Below are positions 28,418 through 36,965 of a DNA stretch of 64,000 nt, in pieces. The DNA comes from Chryseobacterium geocarposphaerae (GTDB lineage: Bacteria > Bacteroidota > Bacteroidia > Flavobacteriales > Weeksellaceae). The position numbers were made by a program, and so were the translations under genes. Numbering within the stretch: the stretch's first letter is position 1; every line of letters starts with the position of its first letter. The DNA lies in contig NZ_PGFD01000001.1 of NCBI RefSeq assembly GCF_002797535.1, positions 620,001 through 684,000 on the forward strand, in the 5' to 3' direction. The notes beneath the pieces were generated by a model that worked only from the letters and a program-made list of their open reading frames with translations, did no database searches and was not told the origin of the DNA.

Positions 28418-29236
28418 ATGATGAAGATTGTATCTTTAGAACATCCAAGCAAACTTTTATTTGTTGAATCACTGGATTATAATAATCCGTATGATTTTAC
28501 GAAAATACACAAGCATGATTATTTTGAGATCCTTTTTATTCAAAAAGGAGGTGGTTCTCAATTAATAGATGATCAAAGGTTTAAACTCGAAGATCTTTCT
28601 ATATTTATGATACAGCCCGGGCAGGTTCACTTGCTTAACAGGGATCTTGCTGAAGGGAAGATTGTTCAGTTTGGGAAAGATATATTTGCCCATATGTTTC
28701 CTTTAGAATTTCATCATCTTTTATTTAAGCAGCCTAAAGTTGAGATTTCGGAGACGGATTTTTTTCATTTGTATTCTTTGATAGAGCATATGGATAAAAT
28801 AATTAAGGAGGAAGGAGCATCCAGCATGGCTATTTTCAAATCTTACAGCTATCTCCAAATTATTCTGATACACTTGATCGAAAAGCATAATGTAACCCAA
28901 ACAAAGAACACGAAGCTTGCTGCCCGTTTTCTGGAGCTGCTGAGTGTGCACATAAAAGATAAAAGAAATGTTGTGGATTATGCCAATATGCTGTATGTAA
29001 GCGTTGATACATTAAACTATCATTGTAAACTGAATTTTGGGAAGACTCCGTTGAACCTGATTAATGAAGAAGTCGTTAAAGAAACAAAAAGACTGATGTT
29101 GCTGGGTACGCATTCTATTGTAGAAATAGGATATGAATTAAACTTTAACAGTCCGTCTAATTTCAGTTCTTTTATTAAGAAAAATACCGGAAAAACACCT
29201 AAGCAGCTTAATATAGATATTAAAAGCATTATCTGA
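28418..29236 (+). CDS. AraC-family regulator with cupin-type sensor domain
   Basis: The 272-residue soluble protein has an N-terminal cupin-like domain (about 15-110: IHKHDYFEILFIQKGGG, FMIQPGQVHLL) and a C-terminal AraC DNA-binding domain (about 170-270: VDYANMLYVSVDTLNYHCK, SIVEIGYELNFNSPSNFSSF, KKNTGKTPKQL). It lacks the TPR and membrane parts of the other AraC proteins here, so a small intracellular ligand is likely. Fifteen bases after its stop begins the first of three copies of a promoter element of about 60 bp; the third copy fronts the subtilase gene. The regulator may bind these elements; that is inference. Confidence 0.85.
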   Translation: MMKIVSLEHPSKLLFVESLDYNNPYDFTKIHKHDYFEILFIQKGGGSQLIDDQRFKLEDLSIFMIQPGQVHLLNRDLAEGKIVQFGKDIFAHMFPLEFHHLLFKQPKVEISETDFFHLYSLIEHMDKIIKEEGASSMAIFKSYSYLQIILIHLIEKHNVTQTKNTKLAARFLELLSVHIKDKRNVVDYANMLYVSVDTLNYHCKLNFGKTPLNLINEEVVKETKRLMLLGTHSIVEIGYELNFNSPSNFSSFIKKNTGKTPKQLNIDIKSII

Positions 29237-29250
29237 ATAATATTTCAGGG

Positions 29251-29309
29251 AATTGATAAATCCGTTCGGGAAATTTGAAACTTTTATACAAAAATTCAGC
29301 GTAGTTTTG
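29251..29309 (+). promoter_or_regulatory. Shared promoter element, copy A
   Basis: GATAAATCCGTTCG, then GGAAATTTGAAA at 29269-29280, a 21-base spacer and TAGTTTTG at 29302-29309. The core and the exact 21-base spacing recur in copies B and C. Confidence 0.6.
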
Positions 29310-29495
29310 GTATATCAAACTAAAGAAATATATGACTGACCATTGATAAATTTATCCTTATTAAAAGGACTGAAATGGAGGGGAACCATTTACTGTAGCA
29401 GTCTTTTCATTTCTGTAACCCAATAAAAATCTTGATTATAGCAAGAGATTTTTATAGATTAGTTAAACACGAGACGGAATTATCCGTCTTTTTTA
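29310..29495 (+). ncRNA. Candidate non-coding transcript from promoter A
   Basis: The unit would start just after TAGTTTTG and end at the terminator AGACGGA / TCCGTCT plus T-run (29472-29495). Inside are two more hairpins: AAATGG / CCATTT nested in AAAAGGACTG / CAGTCTTTT (29363-29407), and ATAAAAATCTTG / CAAGAGATTTTTAT (29423-29455). Only frames of four to seven codons are open, so a structured RNA is more likely than an mRNA. Confidence 0.4.
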
Positions 29496-29525
29496 TTGAT
29501 TTAAGTTGTATATAAAAAGCTGTTT

Positions 29526-29592
29526 ATTCGGAAAATCTATAAATCTGATCAGGAAATTTGAAATTATAGAAAGAAAATGACCGGTAATTTTG
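29526..29592 (+). promoter_or_regulatory. Shared promoter element, copy B
   Basis: ATAAATCTGATCA, then GGAAATTTGAAA at 29552-29563, a 21-base spacer and TAATTTTG at 29585-29592. It is nearly identical, over about 60 bases, to the reverse complement of 32380-32445. Confidence 0.65.
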
Positions 29593-29875
29593 CTTAGTAA
29601 ATAAAATAATAAAATAAAAATGAGTCCAACGCAAAGTATATAAAGGTCGGATTATTATATCGTAATTGATATTCATTCTGTCAGTTCTAAAATACTTTAC
29701 GGGTATCAAGAAAATAAAGATTTCGCTTTATAATGGTACAGGTATGTTATATTCTGCTTTTAACGGATCTGATAAAAGGCAATATTTTTATTTAGGTACC
29801 GGGAATATACATTAAAGTTGCAAAGATGAAGTTTTTATCTTTTTATTAGTCGAGACGGGCTTGTCCCGTCTTTTG
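29593..29875 (+). ncRNA. Candidate transcript from promoter B
   Basis: It begins just after TAATTTTG and ends at the terminator GACGGG / CCCGTC plus TTTTG (29854-29875). No ATG frame longer than about 25 codons is open. An ATG seven codons long follows the A-rich leader. It may be non-coding or encode a very small peptide. Confidence 0.35.
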
Positions 29876-29957
29876 TTGTATGCTATTCATTTAAATATAA
29901 TTATTAAGAAAGTAAAGTAGTGAACTGTATTGAAGATTCTAAACTTCTTATACTACT

Positions 29958-30050
29958 ATGGGAAATAAAGAAAAGCCTTGCAGTGAAGTACATATACTTG
30001 CTGAACCGGATATTTCAGGGAAACCCTTGAGTCACCTGAACCAACCTTAA
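29958..30050 (+). CDS. Possible 30-residue peptide
   Basis: ATG frame encoding MGNKEKPCSEVHILAEPD and twelve more residues, ending LNQP, with one cysteine and several prolines. It lies between two terminators (ending at 29875 and starting at 30076), so it forms its own short unit. No exact promoter box or known peptide family was found. It may be a real small protein or chance; a conserved homologue would decide it. Confidence 0.3.
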   Translation: MGNKEKPCSEVHILAEPDISGKPLSHLNQP

Positions 30051-30075
30051 GAATTGATTTATCTTTATTATAGCA

Positions 30076-30111
30076 ACAGAATACTAAGATTTCCTAGTAT
30101 TCTGTCTTTTG
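30076..30111 (+). terminator. Terminator of the short unit
   Basis: Perfect 11-base stem ACAGAATACTA / TAGTATTCTGT, eight-base loop, then CTTTTG. Confidence 0.75.
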
Positions 30112-30132
30112 TTATGATATTACTATGAGTGT

Positions 30133-32238
30133 TTACTCTTTGATAATCTTTTTGGAAACTGTGCCCTTATCTGTTTTTACTTCTACCATATAAATTCCTT
30201 TTGTATAAGATGAAACATCAACCGTTTCCTTATCATTACTGATGACTCCGCTTTGCAGCTTCTTGCCAGACAGATCATACACTGTAAAAGCTGATTTTCT
30301 CTGAGCTTTTAAGATATTAATGATGTCTTTAGTAAGTGTTGGAGCAATAGTGATTTCATGATCTGAGCTTGCGATATCTTTGGTCCCCAATACTTCGTTA
30401 AATCCGGTGACGATAATAGAGTAGTTTTGAGGTGCAGAAGTTCCTGAATTATTTACCAATGTCCCTTTATTGGTAACCTCTATTCTGTAACTCCTTCCTG
30501 CTACAGGAGCATCCAATACAACCTGTTCAACATTATCCACGGTGTTGTCTGCTTTAGTAGCCGGTGTCATCGGACTATTGGCATTAAGCCTCCATGGATA
30601 ATAAACAGTATTGTCTGTTGTATCGATTATTCTTACATCAAGATCGTTAACAAGCCTGGATGTTCTATTGTTAAAAACATCAGATACAGACTGGAAATTG
30701 ATATTATATTGAGGATCAATCCAGCTGATTGTTACCTTCAGAGGTTCTGAACCTGAAGCTTTAACCGTTGTAGAATTTTTTCCACCACTTGTTAACGTTT
30801 CATCTTTAAAGATCACTGTGTTATTAGATTTTCCAATAAGCAGTTCAGCGCCTTTTTTGGCATTGATAAAACCCCAGCCAAAATGAGGATCCGGCCCGAG
30901 ATTGCCGGCTTCTGATGCAGAGTGAATAGTAAGTACTTTTGCTGAAGCAGCATTAAGTAATGCATTATTGAACAATTGCTTATGGATTTGGGTCCAGAGT
31001 CCGATAACACCTGTTACAATAGGTCCTGAAAAAGAGGTGCCGCTGCCTGCTGCCCAGGTCGAATTTCCGGCACTGTTAACGGTTGCGGCATAAAAAACGT
31101 TTGTTCCTACTGTAGAAATATCCGGCTTTATTCCTCCGTCATCTCTTGGTCCCGCACTGCTGTAGCTGGAATGAACGACATCAGCGGCGGTACTATAACG
31201 GTTGTTATTGCCTGTTATTATATTGGTGGCTCCAACTACGATGATGTTCTTTGCCAGGGAACCACTGCCAATGCAATCGTACCCTAAAGCACAATTGTTT
31301 TGGGGTAATGTATCTGTACTACTAAAAGAAACTGTTCCTGCTCCTGTTCTGTAATATTTGGGAGCTGTAGAGCCGGTTCCTCCGGGGCCTGATCCAAAAG
31401 AATTTCCTGCAGACTTTACAATGATATAAGCTGGATTATTATAAACAATCATATCATAGTTCCGATCATCGGTGTTGTACGTTCCCTGGTAATCATAGAA
31501 TGTGTTGCCGGACTTAAAGCCGTTGTACAGAAAGTAATCCAGATTTCCGCTGGCATCATACTCTTCGATCCATCCGGTATCAATTCCATAAGAATGATTG
31601 GAAATATTGGGCTGGGCGATCAGTATTTTCTGAAATACCGTACTTGTTGTGCTATTCCCCGGTAAAGTGGTGGTGTCAAACATATAACTGTCTATTGTGG
31701 AATTGACGGCAACTCCTCTAGCGTTTCCTACCGGGACATTATTACTCGATAAAGTCACATCTCTTCCGCCGATAAAGCTACTCACTCCTGTGGCATGGTC
31801 GGAAAAACTTTCTGTAGATGCTTCTTTATTGGTAATTCTTCCGGATGCATTATTGAAAGATACGTGCGTGGAATACACCCGTCCTCCGTCAAATACGGTA
31901 TATTTGATATTTTCACCATTGAAAGCTCCCGCTAATCCGGTAATGTTTCCTGCTGTATTCAACAGATCGGAATTGGCGTTAAGGAGCTGCCGGGTATCAT
32001 GAGATTTCAGAAAGTAAGGGATTCCGAAATTGAATCCGGCTAGAGAGGCTCTTAGCTTTCCGATCTCTTTTTGCTCTTCAGGATTAATGCTTGTTCCATA
32101 TACTCTTGAAATATAAGCGTCAAACTTTTCGTTATTTTCTTTGTTTTGCCTTGCAAATTCTTTTTTTAAAGCTTCATTATTCTGTGCACTGATTAAAGTA
32201 ACAGCTAATGTGCTTATTAAAAGTAAATGTTTCTTCAT
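30133..32238 (-). CDS. T9SS-secreted subtilisin-like serine protease (S8)
   Basis: The 701-residue protein has a signal peptide (about 1-18, ending LISAQ), a short pro-like helical region and an S8 catalytic domain with Asp117 (VFDGGRVYSTH), His148 (SDHATGVSS), oxyanion Asn279 (SAGNSFG) and catalytic Ser402 (GSGTSFSGPIV). A jelly-roll-like domain follows, then a type A T9SS sorting domain (about 630-701: FTVYDLSGKKLQSGVI, GIYMVEVKTDKG, KKIIKE), so it is released or held at the cell surface through the type IX system. Its promoter region carries copy C of the shared element. Confidence 0.93.
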   Translation of the reverse strand: MKKHLLLISTLAVTLISAQNNEALKKEFARQNKENNEKFDAYISRVYGTSINPEEQKEIGKLRASLAGFNFGIPYFLKSHDTRQLLNANSDLLNTAGNITGLAGAFNGENIKYTVFDGGRVYSTHVSFNNASGRITNKEASTESFSDHATGVSSFIGGRDVTLSSNNVPVGNARGVAVNSTIDSYMFDTTTLPGNSTTSTVFQKILIAQPNISNHSYGIDTGWIEEYDASGNLDYFLYNGFKSGNTFYDYQGTYNTDDRNYDMIVYNNPAYIIVKSAGNSFGSGPGGTGSTAPKYYRTGAGTVSFSSTDTLPQNNCALGYDCIGSGSLAKNIIVVGATNIITGNNNRYSTAADVVHSSYSSAGPRDDGGIKPDISTVGTNVFYAATVNSAGNSTWAAGSGTSFSGPIVTGVIGLWTQIHKQLFNNALLNAASAKVLTIHSASEAGNLGPDPHFGWGFINAKKGAELLIGKSNNTVIFKDETLTSGGKNSTTVKASGSEPLKVTISWIDPQYNINFQSVSDVFNNRTSRLVNDLDVRIIDTTDNTVYYPWRLNANSPMTPATKADNTVDNVEQVVLDAPVAGRSYRIEVTNKGTLVNNSGTSAPQNYSIIVTGFNEVLGTKDIASSDHEITIAPTLTKDIINILKAQRKSAFTVYDLSGKKLQSGVISNDKETVDVSSYTKGIYMVEVKTDKGTVSKKIIKE

Positions 32239-32379
32239 AAACTTAGTTTTTTAGAGGGTTAGTATAATTATTAAATTCATTGTTTAATCAGTTCTCTGAT
32301 AAATAGGGCTCCATTTTTAATTGTGACAATCATTTAATTTGAGGGGATGTTTTTTTAATGGAGCTTTTATTTGTTAAGG

Positions 32380-32445
32380 CTAAATTACAGGTCATTTTCT
32401 TTCTATAATTTCAAATTTCCTGATCAGATTTATTTATTTTCCGAA
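32380..32445 (-). promoter_or_regulatory. Shared promoter element, copy C, upstream of the protease
   Basis: On the minus strand: ATAAATCTGATCA, GGAAATTTGAAA (32420-32409), a 21-base spacer and TAATTTAG (32387-32380), a one-base variant of the -7 box. It lies about 140 bases upstream of the protease start. The rest of the gap 32239-32561 holds no gene. Confidence 0.6.
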
Positions 32446-32561
32446 TTAATCAATAATATTTTATTTCTGTAATTAATAATTAATTAAATATTGTATTTTG
32501 TTGTTTATGTGTATAGTAAAAGCCACCCAAATTGGATGGCTTTGATAAAATATACTTATGG

Positions 32562-33050
32562 CTAATCCCAGTAATCTTCCTCGTAGTCATAATAAAAATC
32601 TTCCGGATGGCGACTGATCGGGATATCTTTTATAATACGGATTTGGACTCTTCCAAGATCAATTCCGACTAAGAATGACGGAACTTCCGGTGAAAATCTC
32701 CATCTTCCGCGATCCTGGAATACATAGCCTCTGCGGTAAGGGTCATAAAAAGTATTGTAATCCCTGAAGTACACGTGATGGCGTGAATCATATCTGTGGA
32801 CTTCTGCCCATCTTGGAAAACCGTGTTTATGGCCTTCTTTATAATATTCCTTTCTCTCTTTATAAGCCTCTTTGTAATACTTATCTCTTTCTTTATTACG
32901 TTCCTTATAATATTTATCCCTTTCCTTATCGGCCTCCTTACGGACTTTCCAATACCTTTTATCATCTTCATGTCGCTGGGCGTTGAAGGTGCCTGTTGTT
33001 GTCACAAATAATCCGATTGACATGGCCATTACTAAACTTACATTTCTCAT
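32562..33050 (-). CDS. Exported Lys/Glu/Tyr-rich repeat protein (162 aa)
   Basis: A signal peptide (about 1-24, ending TFNAQ) precedes a highly charged helical repeat of about 45 residues built from KERDKYYKE-type units, then an aromatic and basic region (RYDSRHHVYFRDYNTFYDPY) and an acidic C-terminus (DYEEDYWD). No cysteine is present and no known domain is recognised. Such proteins are common as periplasmic or surface proteins in Chryseobacterium-like genomes, but the role is unknown. It stands alone. Confidence 0.75.
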   Translation of the reverse strand: MRNVSLVMAMSIGLFVTTTGTFNAQRHEDDKRYWKVRKEADKERDKYYKERNKERDKYYKEAYKERKEYYKEGHKHGFPRWAEVHRYDSRHHVYFRDYNTFYDPYRRGYVFQDRGRWRFSPEVPSFLVGIDLGRVQIRIIKDIPISRHPEDFYYDYEEDYWD

Positions 33051-33368
33051 CTTTAGATATATTATTTCATCTACAAAACAATTTTAAAACCAATTTATTT
33101 TGTGATGCCTGACATTTTAAAAGTAATAAACTTTAAAACAATTTAAAAAACACTTGAATACTGTAAGAAATTAAGCTTTTTATTGCTAGAAAACTTCTTG
33201 TAATATTTCAATATCTTATGGTTTGAGTCATAACATAATAAAGAAATGTATATATCCAAATATATATGATATTCAGATAATGTAAAATAATTATCTGAAA
33301 AACTTAAATACAATAGAGTAAATATCTGTAATTAGTAGTTGGTCGATAGACTATATATGTTTTTATCG

Positions 33369-33376
33369 TATTTTTG
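33369..33376 (+). promoter_or_regulatory. -7 promoter box (TATTTTTG) for the tandem regulators
   Basis: An exact TAnnTTTG box 51 bases before the start at 33428. The gap from 33051 to it is AT-rich and otherwise featureless. Confidence 0.5.
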
Positions 33377-33427
33377 TGTGGTATTGATAAATCCTCTTTA
33401 AAGCACTTTCTTAATTTTTTATATCTA

Positions 33428-35116
33428 ATGAGAAAATATTTCAGCTTATTTCTTTTTTTGATTTTTTTTTGTAATGCTTTTGCACAAAATATAAATTCAG
33501 CAGGATCATTATCCGAGGAAATGATTGATAAGAAGCTTCAATATCTTAAGAATGCTGATCCTTCAATAAGTTTAAAACGGCAAGAAGATATGTTACTTCA
33601 GTTAAAAGTGATATCTGAAAAATTATCTTATGAAAAAGGAATTTTCCTGAGTAGTGATTTCTTAATGACCGTGTACAATAAGCAGGATAGGAATAAAGAA
33701 ATTATAGAGCTGGGAAATCAGTTGAAGAAAATAATTGATAATAAAAAAGAAGATCCTACTGGAGTTATATCGAGTATCTACCAAAAACAAGCACTTGCCT
33801 TAATGTATCTAGGACTTGATGATGAGAGCAAGAAAGATATTGAAATAGCCATTAGGTTTGCAAAAACAATAAAGAATCCAGACAGAAGGTATTTAAGAAT
33901 GGCTCAGTCTTATATGGATATGCATTCTTATTATAATAATATGAACAATATAGATGAGAAAAAAATATATAAGGATTCAACTTTATATTATCTTAATCAA
34001 TCTCTGGAAACAGCAGAAAAAATCAGAGATAACAATAAAGAAATTCCTAATAACCTTAAATATAAAGAGATTATTGACACCTATATTAGATTAGGTATAT
34101 TTTATTTAGAATATTCTAATGAAAAAGGAAACTTGGCATTGGCAGAAAAAAACCTTTTGAAAGCCAAAAATCTTCAGGAGAGTAAAAAAGTTATATCTCC
34201 ACGCGAAGAAACTACACTTCAAAATCAATTAAGCTGGCTTTATCTTGAAAAAAAAGAGTATCAAAAATCAATTGATTATGCAAATTATGCATTGCAATTA
34301 GAAAAAAAACAAAAGCGTCCTAGTTCTAGAGTAGAATCTTTTGAATTTTTGGCTACCTCCTATATGGAAATTGGTGAAAAAGAAAAATCAAAATTCTATA
34401 TGCGAAAATACGCTAATCTTAAAGATAGTTTAAATATTGCTAATAGATCAAATGCCAATACCACCATGAAAAAAATGGTAAAAAAAGTAGAGGATGAAAA
34501 TAAAGAAAGCGCAAAAAAGCAATGGATCATCACCGGAGTTTTAGCCTTGGTTGCAGGGCTTATTACTGCTATTCTGTGGAGAAAGAAAAATAATGCGCTT
34601 CGAAGAAAATATGAGCAGATTATGATAAACCTGAAAAATGAGAAGGACGTTTATATGAAAGAGGACAATGAAGGAATAGACTTGGACAATATAGAAGAAT
34701 CCAACGACGACTTACAGGCTATTAGTAATAAAAATACTATTTCTGCTGATACAGAAGCTAGAATCCTGAAAAAATTAGCTGCCTTTGAAAAATCGGAGAA
34801 ATATCTTAAAAAAGATCTTACCATCAGCTCATTGGCAGCCCAGTTAAACACCAATACAAAATATCTTTCTGAGGTTATTAAAAATAACACATCCCAGAAC
34901 TTTAACCATTACATCAATAACTTAAGGATCAATTATATCGTTCATAAGCTGTATAATGAACCGAAATACAGGGAATACAAGATCAGCTATTTGGCGGAAG
35001 AATGCGGGTATGCCTCTTCACAGGTTTTTGTCATAGCTTTCAAAAAAATCAACGGATTAACACCTTCCTATTTTATACAGAATCTGAAAGAGGATAAGGT
35101 GAATATTCCGGTATAA
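33428..35116 (+). CDS. TPR-membrane-AraC regulator, tandem copy 1
   Basis: The start at 33428 (MRKYFSLFLFLIFFCNAFAQ) matches the neighbour's start exactly; an in-frame upstream codon at 33374 overlaps the promoter box. The 562-residue protein has a signal segment, a TPR region (about 30-350), one membrane helix (about 370-390, WIITGVLALVAGLITAILWR), an acidic linker and an AraC domain (about 455-555: LTISSLAAQLNTNTKYLSEV, KISYLAEECGYASSQVFVIA). The next gene is a close tandem paralogue, 54 bases downstream. It probably senses an envelope signal and binds DNA from the membrane. Confidence 0.85.
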   Translation: MRKYFSLFLFLIFFCNAFAQNINSAGSLSEEMIDKKLQYLKNADPSISLKRQEDMLLQLKVISEKLSYEKGIFLSSDFLMTVYNKQDRNKEIIELGNQLKKIIDNKKEDPTGVISSIYQKQALALMYLGLDDESKKDIEIAIRFAKTIKNPDRRYLRMAQSYMDMHSYYNNMNNIDEKKIYKDSTLYYLNQSLETAEKIRDNNKEIPNNLKYKEIIDTYIRLGIFYLEYSNEKGNLALAEKNLLKAKNLQESKKVISPREETTLQNQLSWLYLEKKEYQKSIDYANYALQLEKKQKRPSSRVESFEFLATSYMEIGEKEKSKFYMRKYANLKDSLNIANRSNANTTMKKMVKKVEDENKESAKKQWIITGVLALVAGLITAILWRKKNNALRRKYEQIMINLKNEKDVYMKEDNEGIDLDNIEESNDDLQAISNKNTISADTEARILKKLAAFEKSEKYLKKDLTISSLAAQLNTNTKYLSEVIKNNTSQNFNHYINNLRINYIVHKLYNEPKYREYKISYLAEECGYASSQVFVIAFKKINGLTPSYFIQNLKEDKVNIPV

Positions 35117-35170
35117 GCCTGAACTGTAATTAATTAAACCGTTTTTTATAATCTTCTAGAATCAAATCTC

Positions 35171-36859
35171 ATGAGAAAATATTTATGCTTCTTCCTTTTT
35201 CTCTTTTCCTCTTTTATGGTTTGGGCTCAAAATACCCCTGCCGAAGTTGCCATTAAAGATAAACTAGACAAATTTTCATTAACATCAAATATTGATCCTA
35301 AGCAAAAAGAAGCTCGATTACTTGAGCTAAAAGCAGAATCCGAAAAGCTGGGCTACGATCTTGGGATTCTGATTAGCGGCAATTACCTGATCAAACTATA
35401 TGGAAGGCAATACCGATATAAGGAACAGCTTAGATTGGGAGATCAGCTGAAAAAAGTAGCCAAAAATAAAAAAGATACTTATGGATATATTTCTGGGATA
35501 TACCAAAGTACTTCGCTTGCACTGGGATATTTAGGGCTGAATGATGCGAGCTTGAAAGATCTTAAAAAGGCAATCAGTTATGCAGAGACCATCGAAGATA
35601 GGGATACAAGGTTATATCAGCTATCTGTATGCTATGAGAATATGGCGTTAAATTATGAACTCAAGCGAGGTGGTGATATTAATTTGTTAAGGGATTCATT
35701 GCTATATACTTATAAGAAAAGTCTTGAAATGGCAAAACAGGTCAGTGATAACAGTGAGGCAATAAGAAAAAACGTGAAATATGATCATATTGCCTATACT
35801 TATATGCGTCTGGGAATGTTATATCTGGAACCTGAGGATACTAAAGAAAATTTAGAATCTGCGGAAAAATATCTTTTAGAAGGCTTAAAAATACATGAGA
35901 GTAAAAAATATGAGATTCCTGCAGACAATAGAATAATGATGCTGAACCAGGTAAGCTGGTTGTATCTGGAAAAAAAAGAATATCATAAATCTATTGATTA
36001 CGCCGAACGTGCGCTGAAATTAGAAAATGTAAATAAAAATCCTGCTCACCGGGTAGAATCCTTTGAATTTCTTGCTGACTCCTATAGGGAAATAGGGGAT
36101 AAGGAAAAATCAGGATTCTATATGGACAAATATACCTATCTTAAAGACAGTCTCTCTTTAGCGGAGAAAAAAGAAGCTGATATCACCATGAAAAAAATGG
36201 TAAAGGAGGTAAATGATGAAAACAAACAAAGCTCAAAGAAACAATGGATGATCACCGGAATTTTAGCGTTGATTGCCGGGCTTATTACTGCTATTCTGTG
36301 GAGAAAGAAAAATAAAGCACTTCGAAAAAAGTACGAAGAAATGTTGGTAAACCTGAAAAATGAGAAAAAGGATCAGGTTGAAGAAACAAGTGAAGAAACA
36401 GATCTGGACAATACAGGAGAAGAATCCAACGATGACTTGCAGTCTGTTATCGATAAGAATATACTTTCTCCTGATACGGAAGCAAAAATCCAGAAAAAAT
36501 TAACAGCTTTTGAGAAATCGGAGAAATATCTTAAAAAAGATCTTACCATCAGCTCGTTGGCAGTTCAGTTAAACACCAATACCAAATATCTTTCGGAGGT
36601 TATTAAAAACAAAAAATTCCAGAATTTTAACCATTACATCAACAGTTTAAGAATTAATTATATTGTTCATAAGCTGTATAATGAACCCAAATACAGGGAA
36701 TACAAGATCAGTTATCTCGCAGAGGAATGCGGGTTTGCCTCTCCACAGGTTTTTGTTATAGCTTTCAAAAAAATCAACGGGTTACCCCCTTCCTATTTTA
36801 TACAGAATCTGAAAGAAGATAAGGTAAATATCCTGATATCTGAAGACAGTCTTTTATAA
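35171..36859 (+). CDS. TPR-membrane-AraC regulator, tandem copy 2
   Basis: This 562-residue protein has the same length and domain order as the preceding gene: signal segment (ending MVWAQ), TPRs (about 30-345), membrane helix (about 368-387, WMITGILALIAGLITAILWR), acidic linker and AraC DNA-binding domain (LTISSLAVQLNTNTKYLSEV, KISYLAEECGFASPQVFVIA). Identity is highest in the linker and DNA-binding part and lower in the TPRs, so the two may read different signals at similar DNA sites. A terminator follows. Confidence 0.85.
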   Translation: MRKYLCFFLFLFSSFMVWAQNTPAEVAIKDKLDKFSLTSNIDPKQKEARLLELKAESEKLGYDLGILISGNYLIKLYGRQYRYKEQLRLGDQLKKVAKNKKDTYGYISGIYQSTSLALGYLGLNDASLKDLKKAISYAETIEDRDTRLYQLSVCYENMALNYELKRGGDINLLRDSLLYTYKKSLEMAKQVSDNSEAIRKNVKYDHIAYTYMRLGMLYLEPEDTKENLESAEKYLLEGLKIHESKKYEIPADNRIMMLNQVSWLYLEKKEYHKSIDYAERALKLENVNKNPAHRVESFEFLADSYREIGDKEKSGFYMDKYTYLKDSLSLAEKKEADITMKKMVKEVNDENKQSSKKQWMITGILALIAGLITAILWRKKNKALRKKYEEMLVNLKNEKKDQVEETSEETDLDNTGEESNDDLQSVIDKNILSPDTEAKIQKKLTAFEKSEKYLKKDLTISSLAVQLNTNTKYLSEVIKNKKFQNFNHYINSLRINYIVHKLYNEPKYREYKISYLAEECGFASPQVFVIAFKKINGLPPSYFIQNLKEDKVNILISEDSLL

Positions 36860-36882
36860 AAGCATAAAATAAATAATAAAAG

Positions 36883-36908
36883 CGAAGCCTAATTGGCTTC
36901 GTTTTTTA
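36883..36908 (+). terminator. Terminator of the tandem regulator operon
   Basis: CGAAGCC / GGCTTCG with a five-base loop, then six T residues. Confidence 0.85.
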
Positions 36909-36965
36909 TTTGATAGGATTATCTCACTACTTTGGTTTTGTAAGCACTGACACAGGCAAAAAAAA

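Noticed and set aside
29664..29812. 49-codon frame from a TTG within the B transcript
   Set aside because: No ribosome site or good start; the composition is not convincing, so I left the unit as a candidate RNA.
32669..32971. 100-codon minus-strand ORF
   Set aside because: It is a shadow frame of the charged-repeat gene at 32562-33050; low complexity keeps several frames open.
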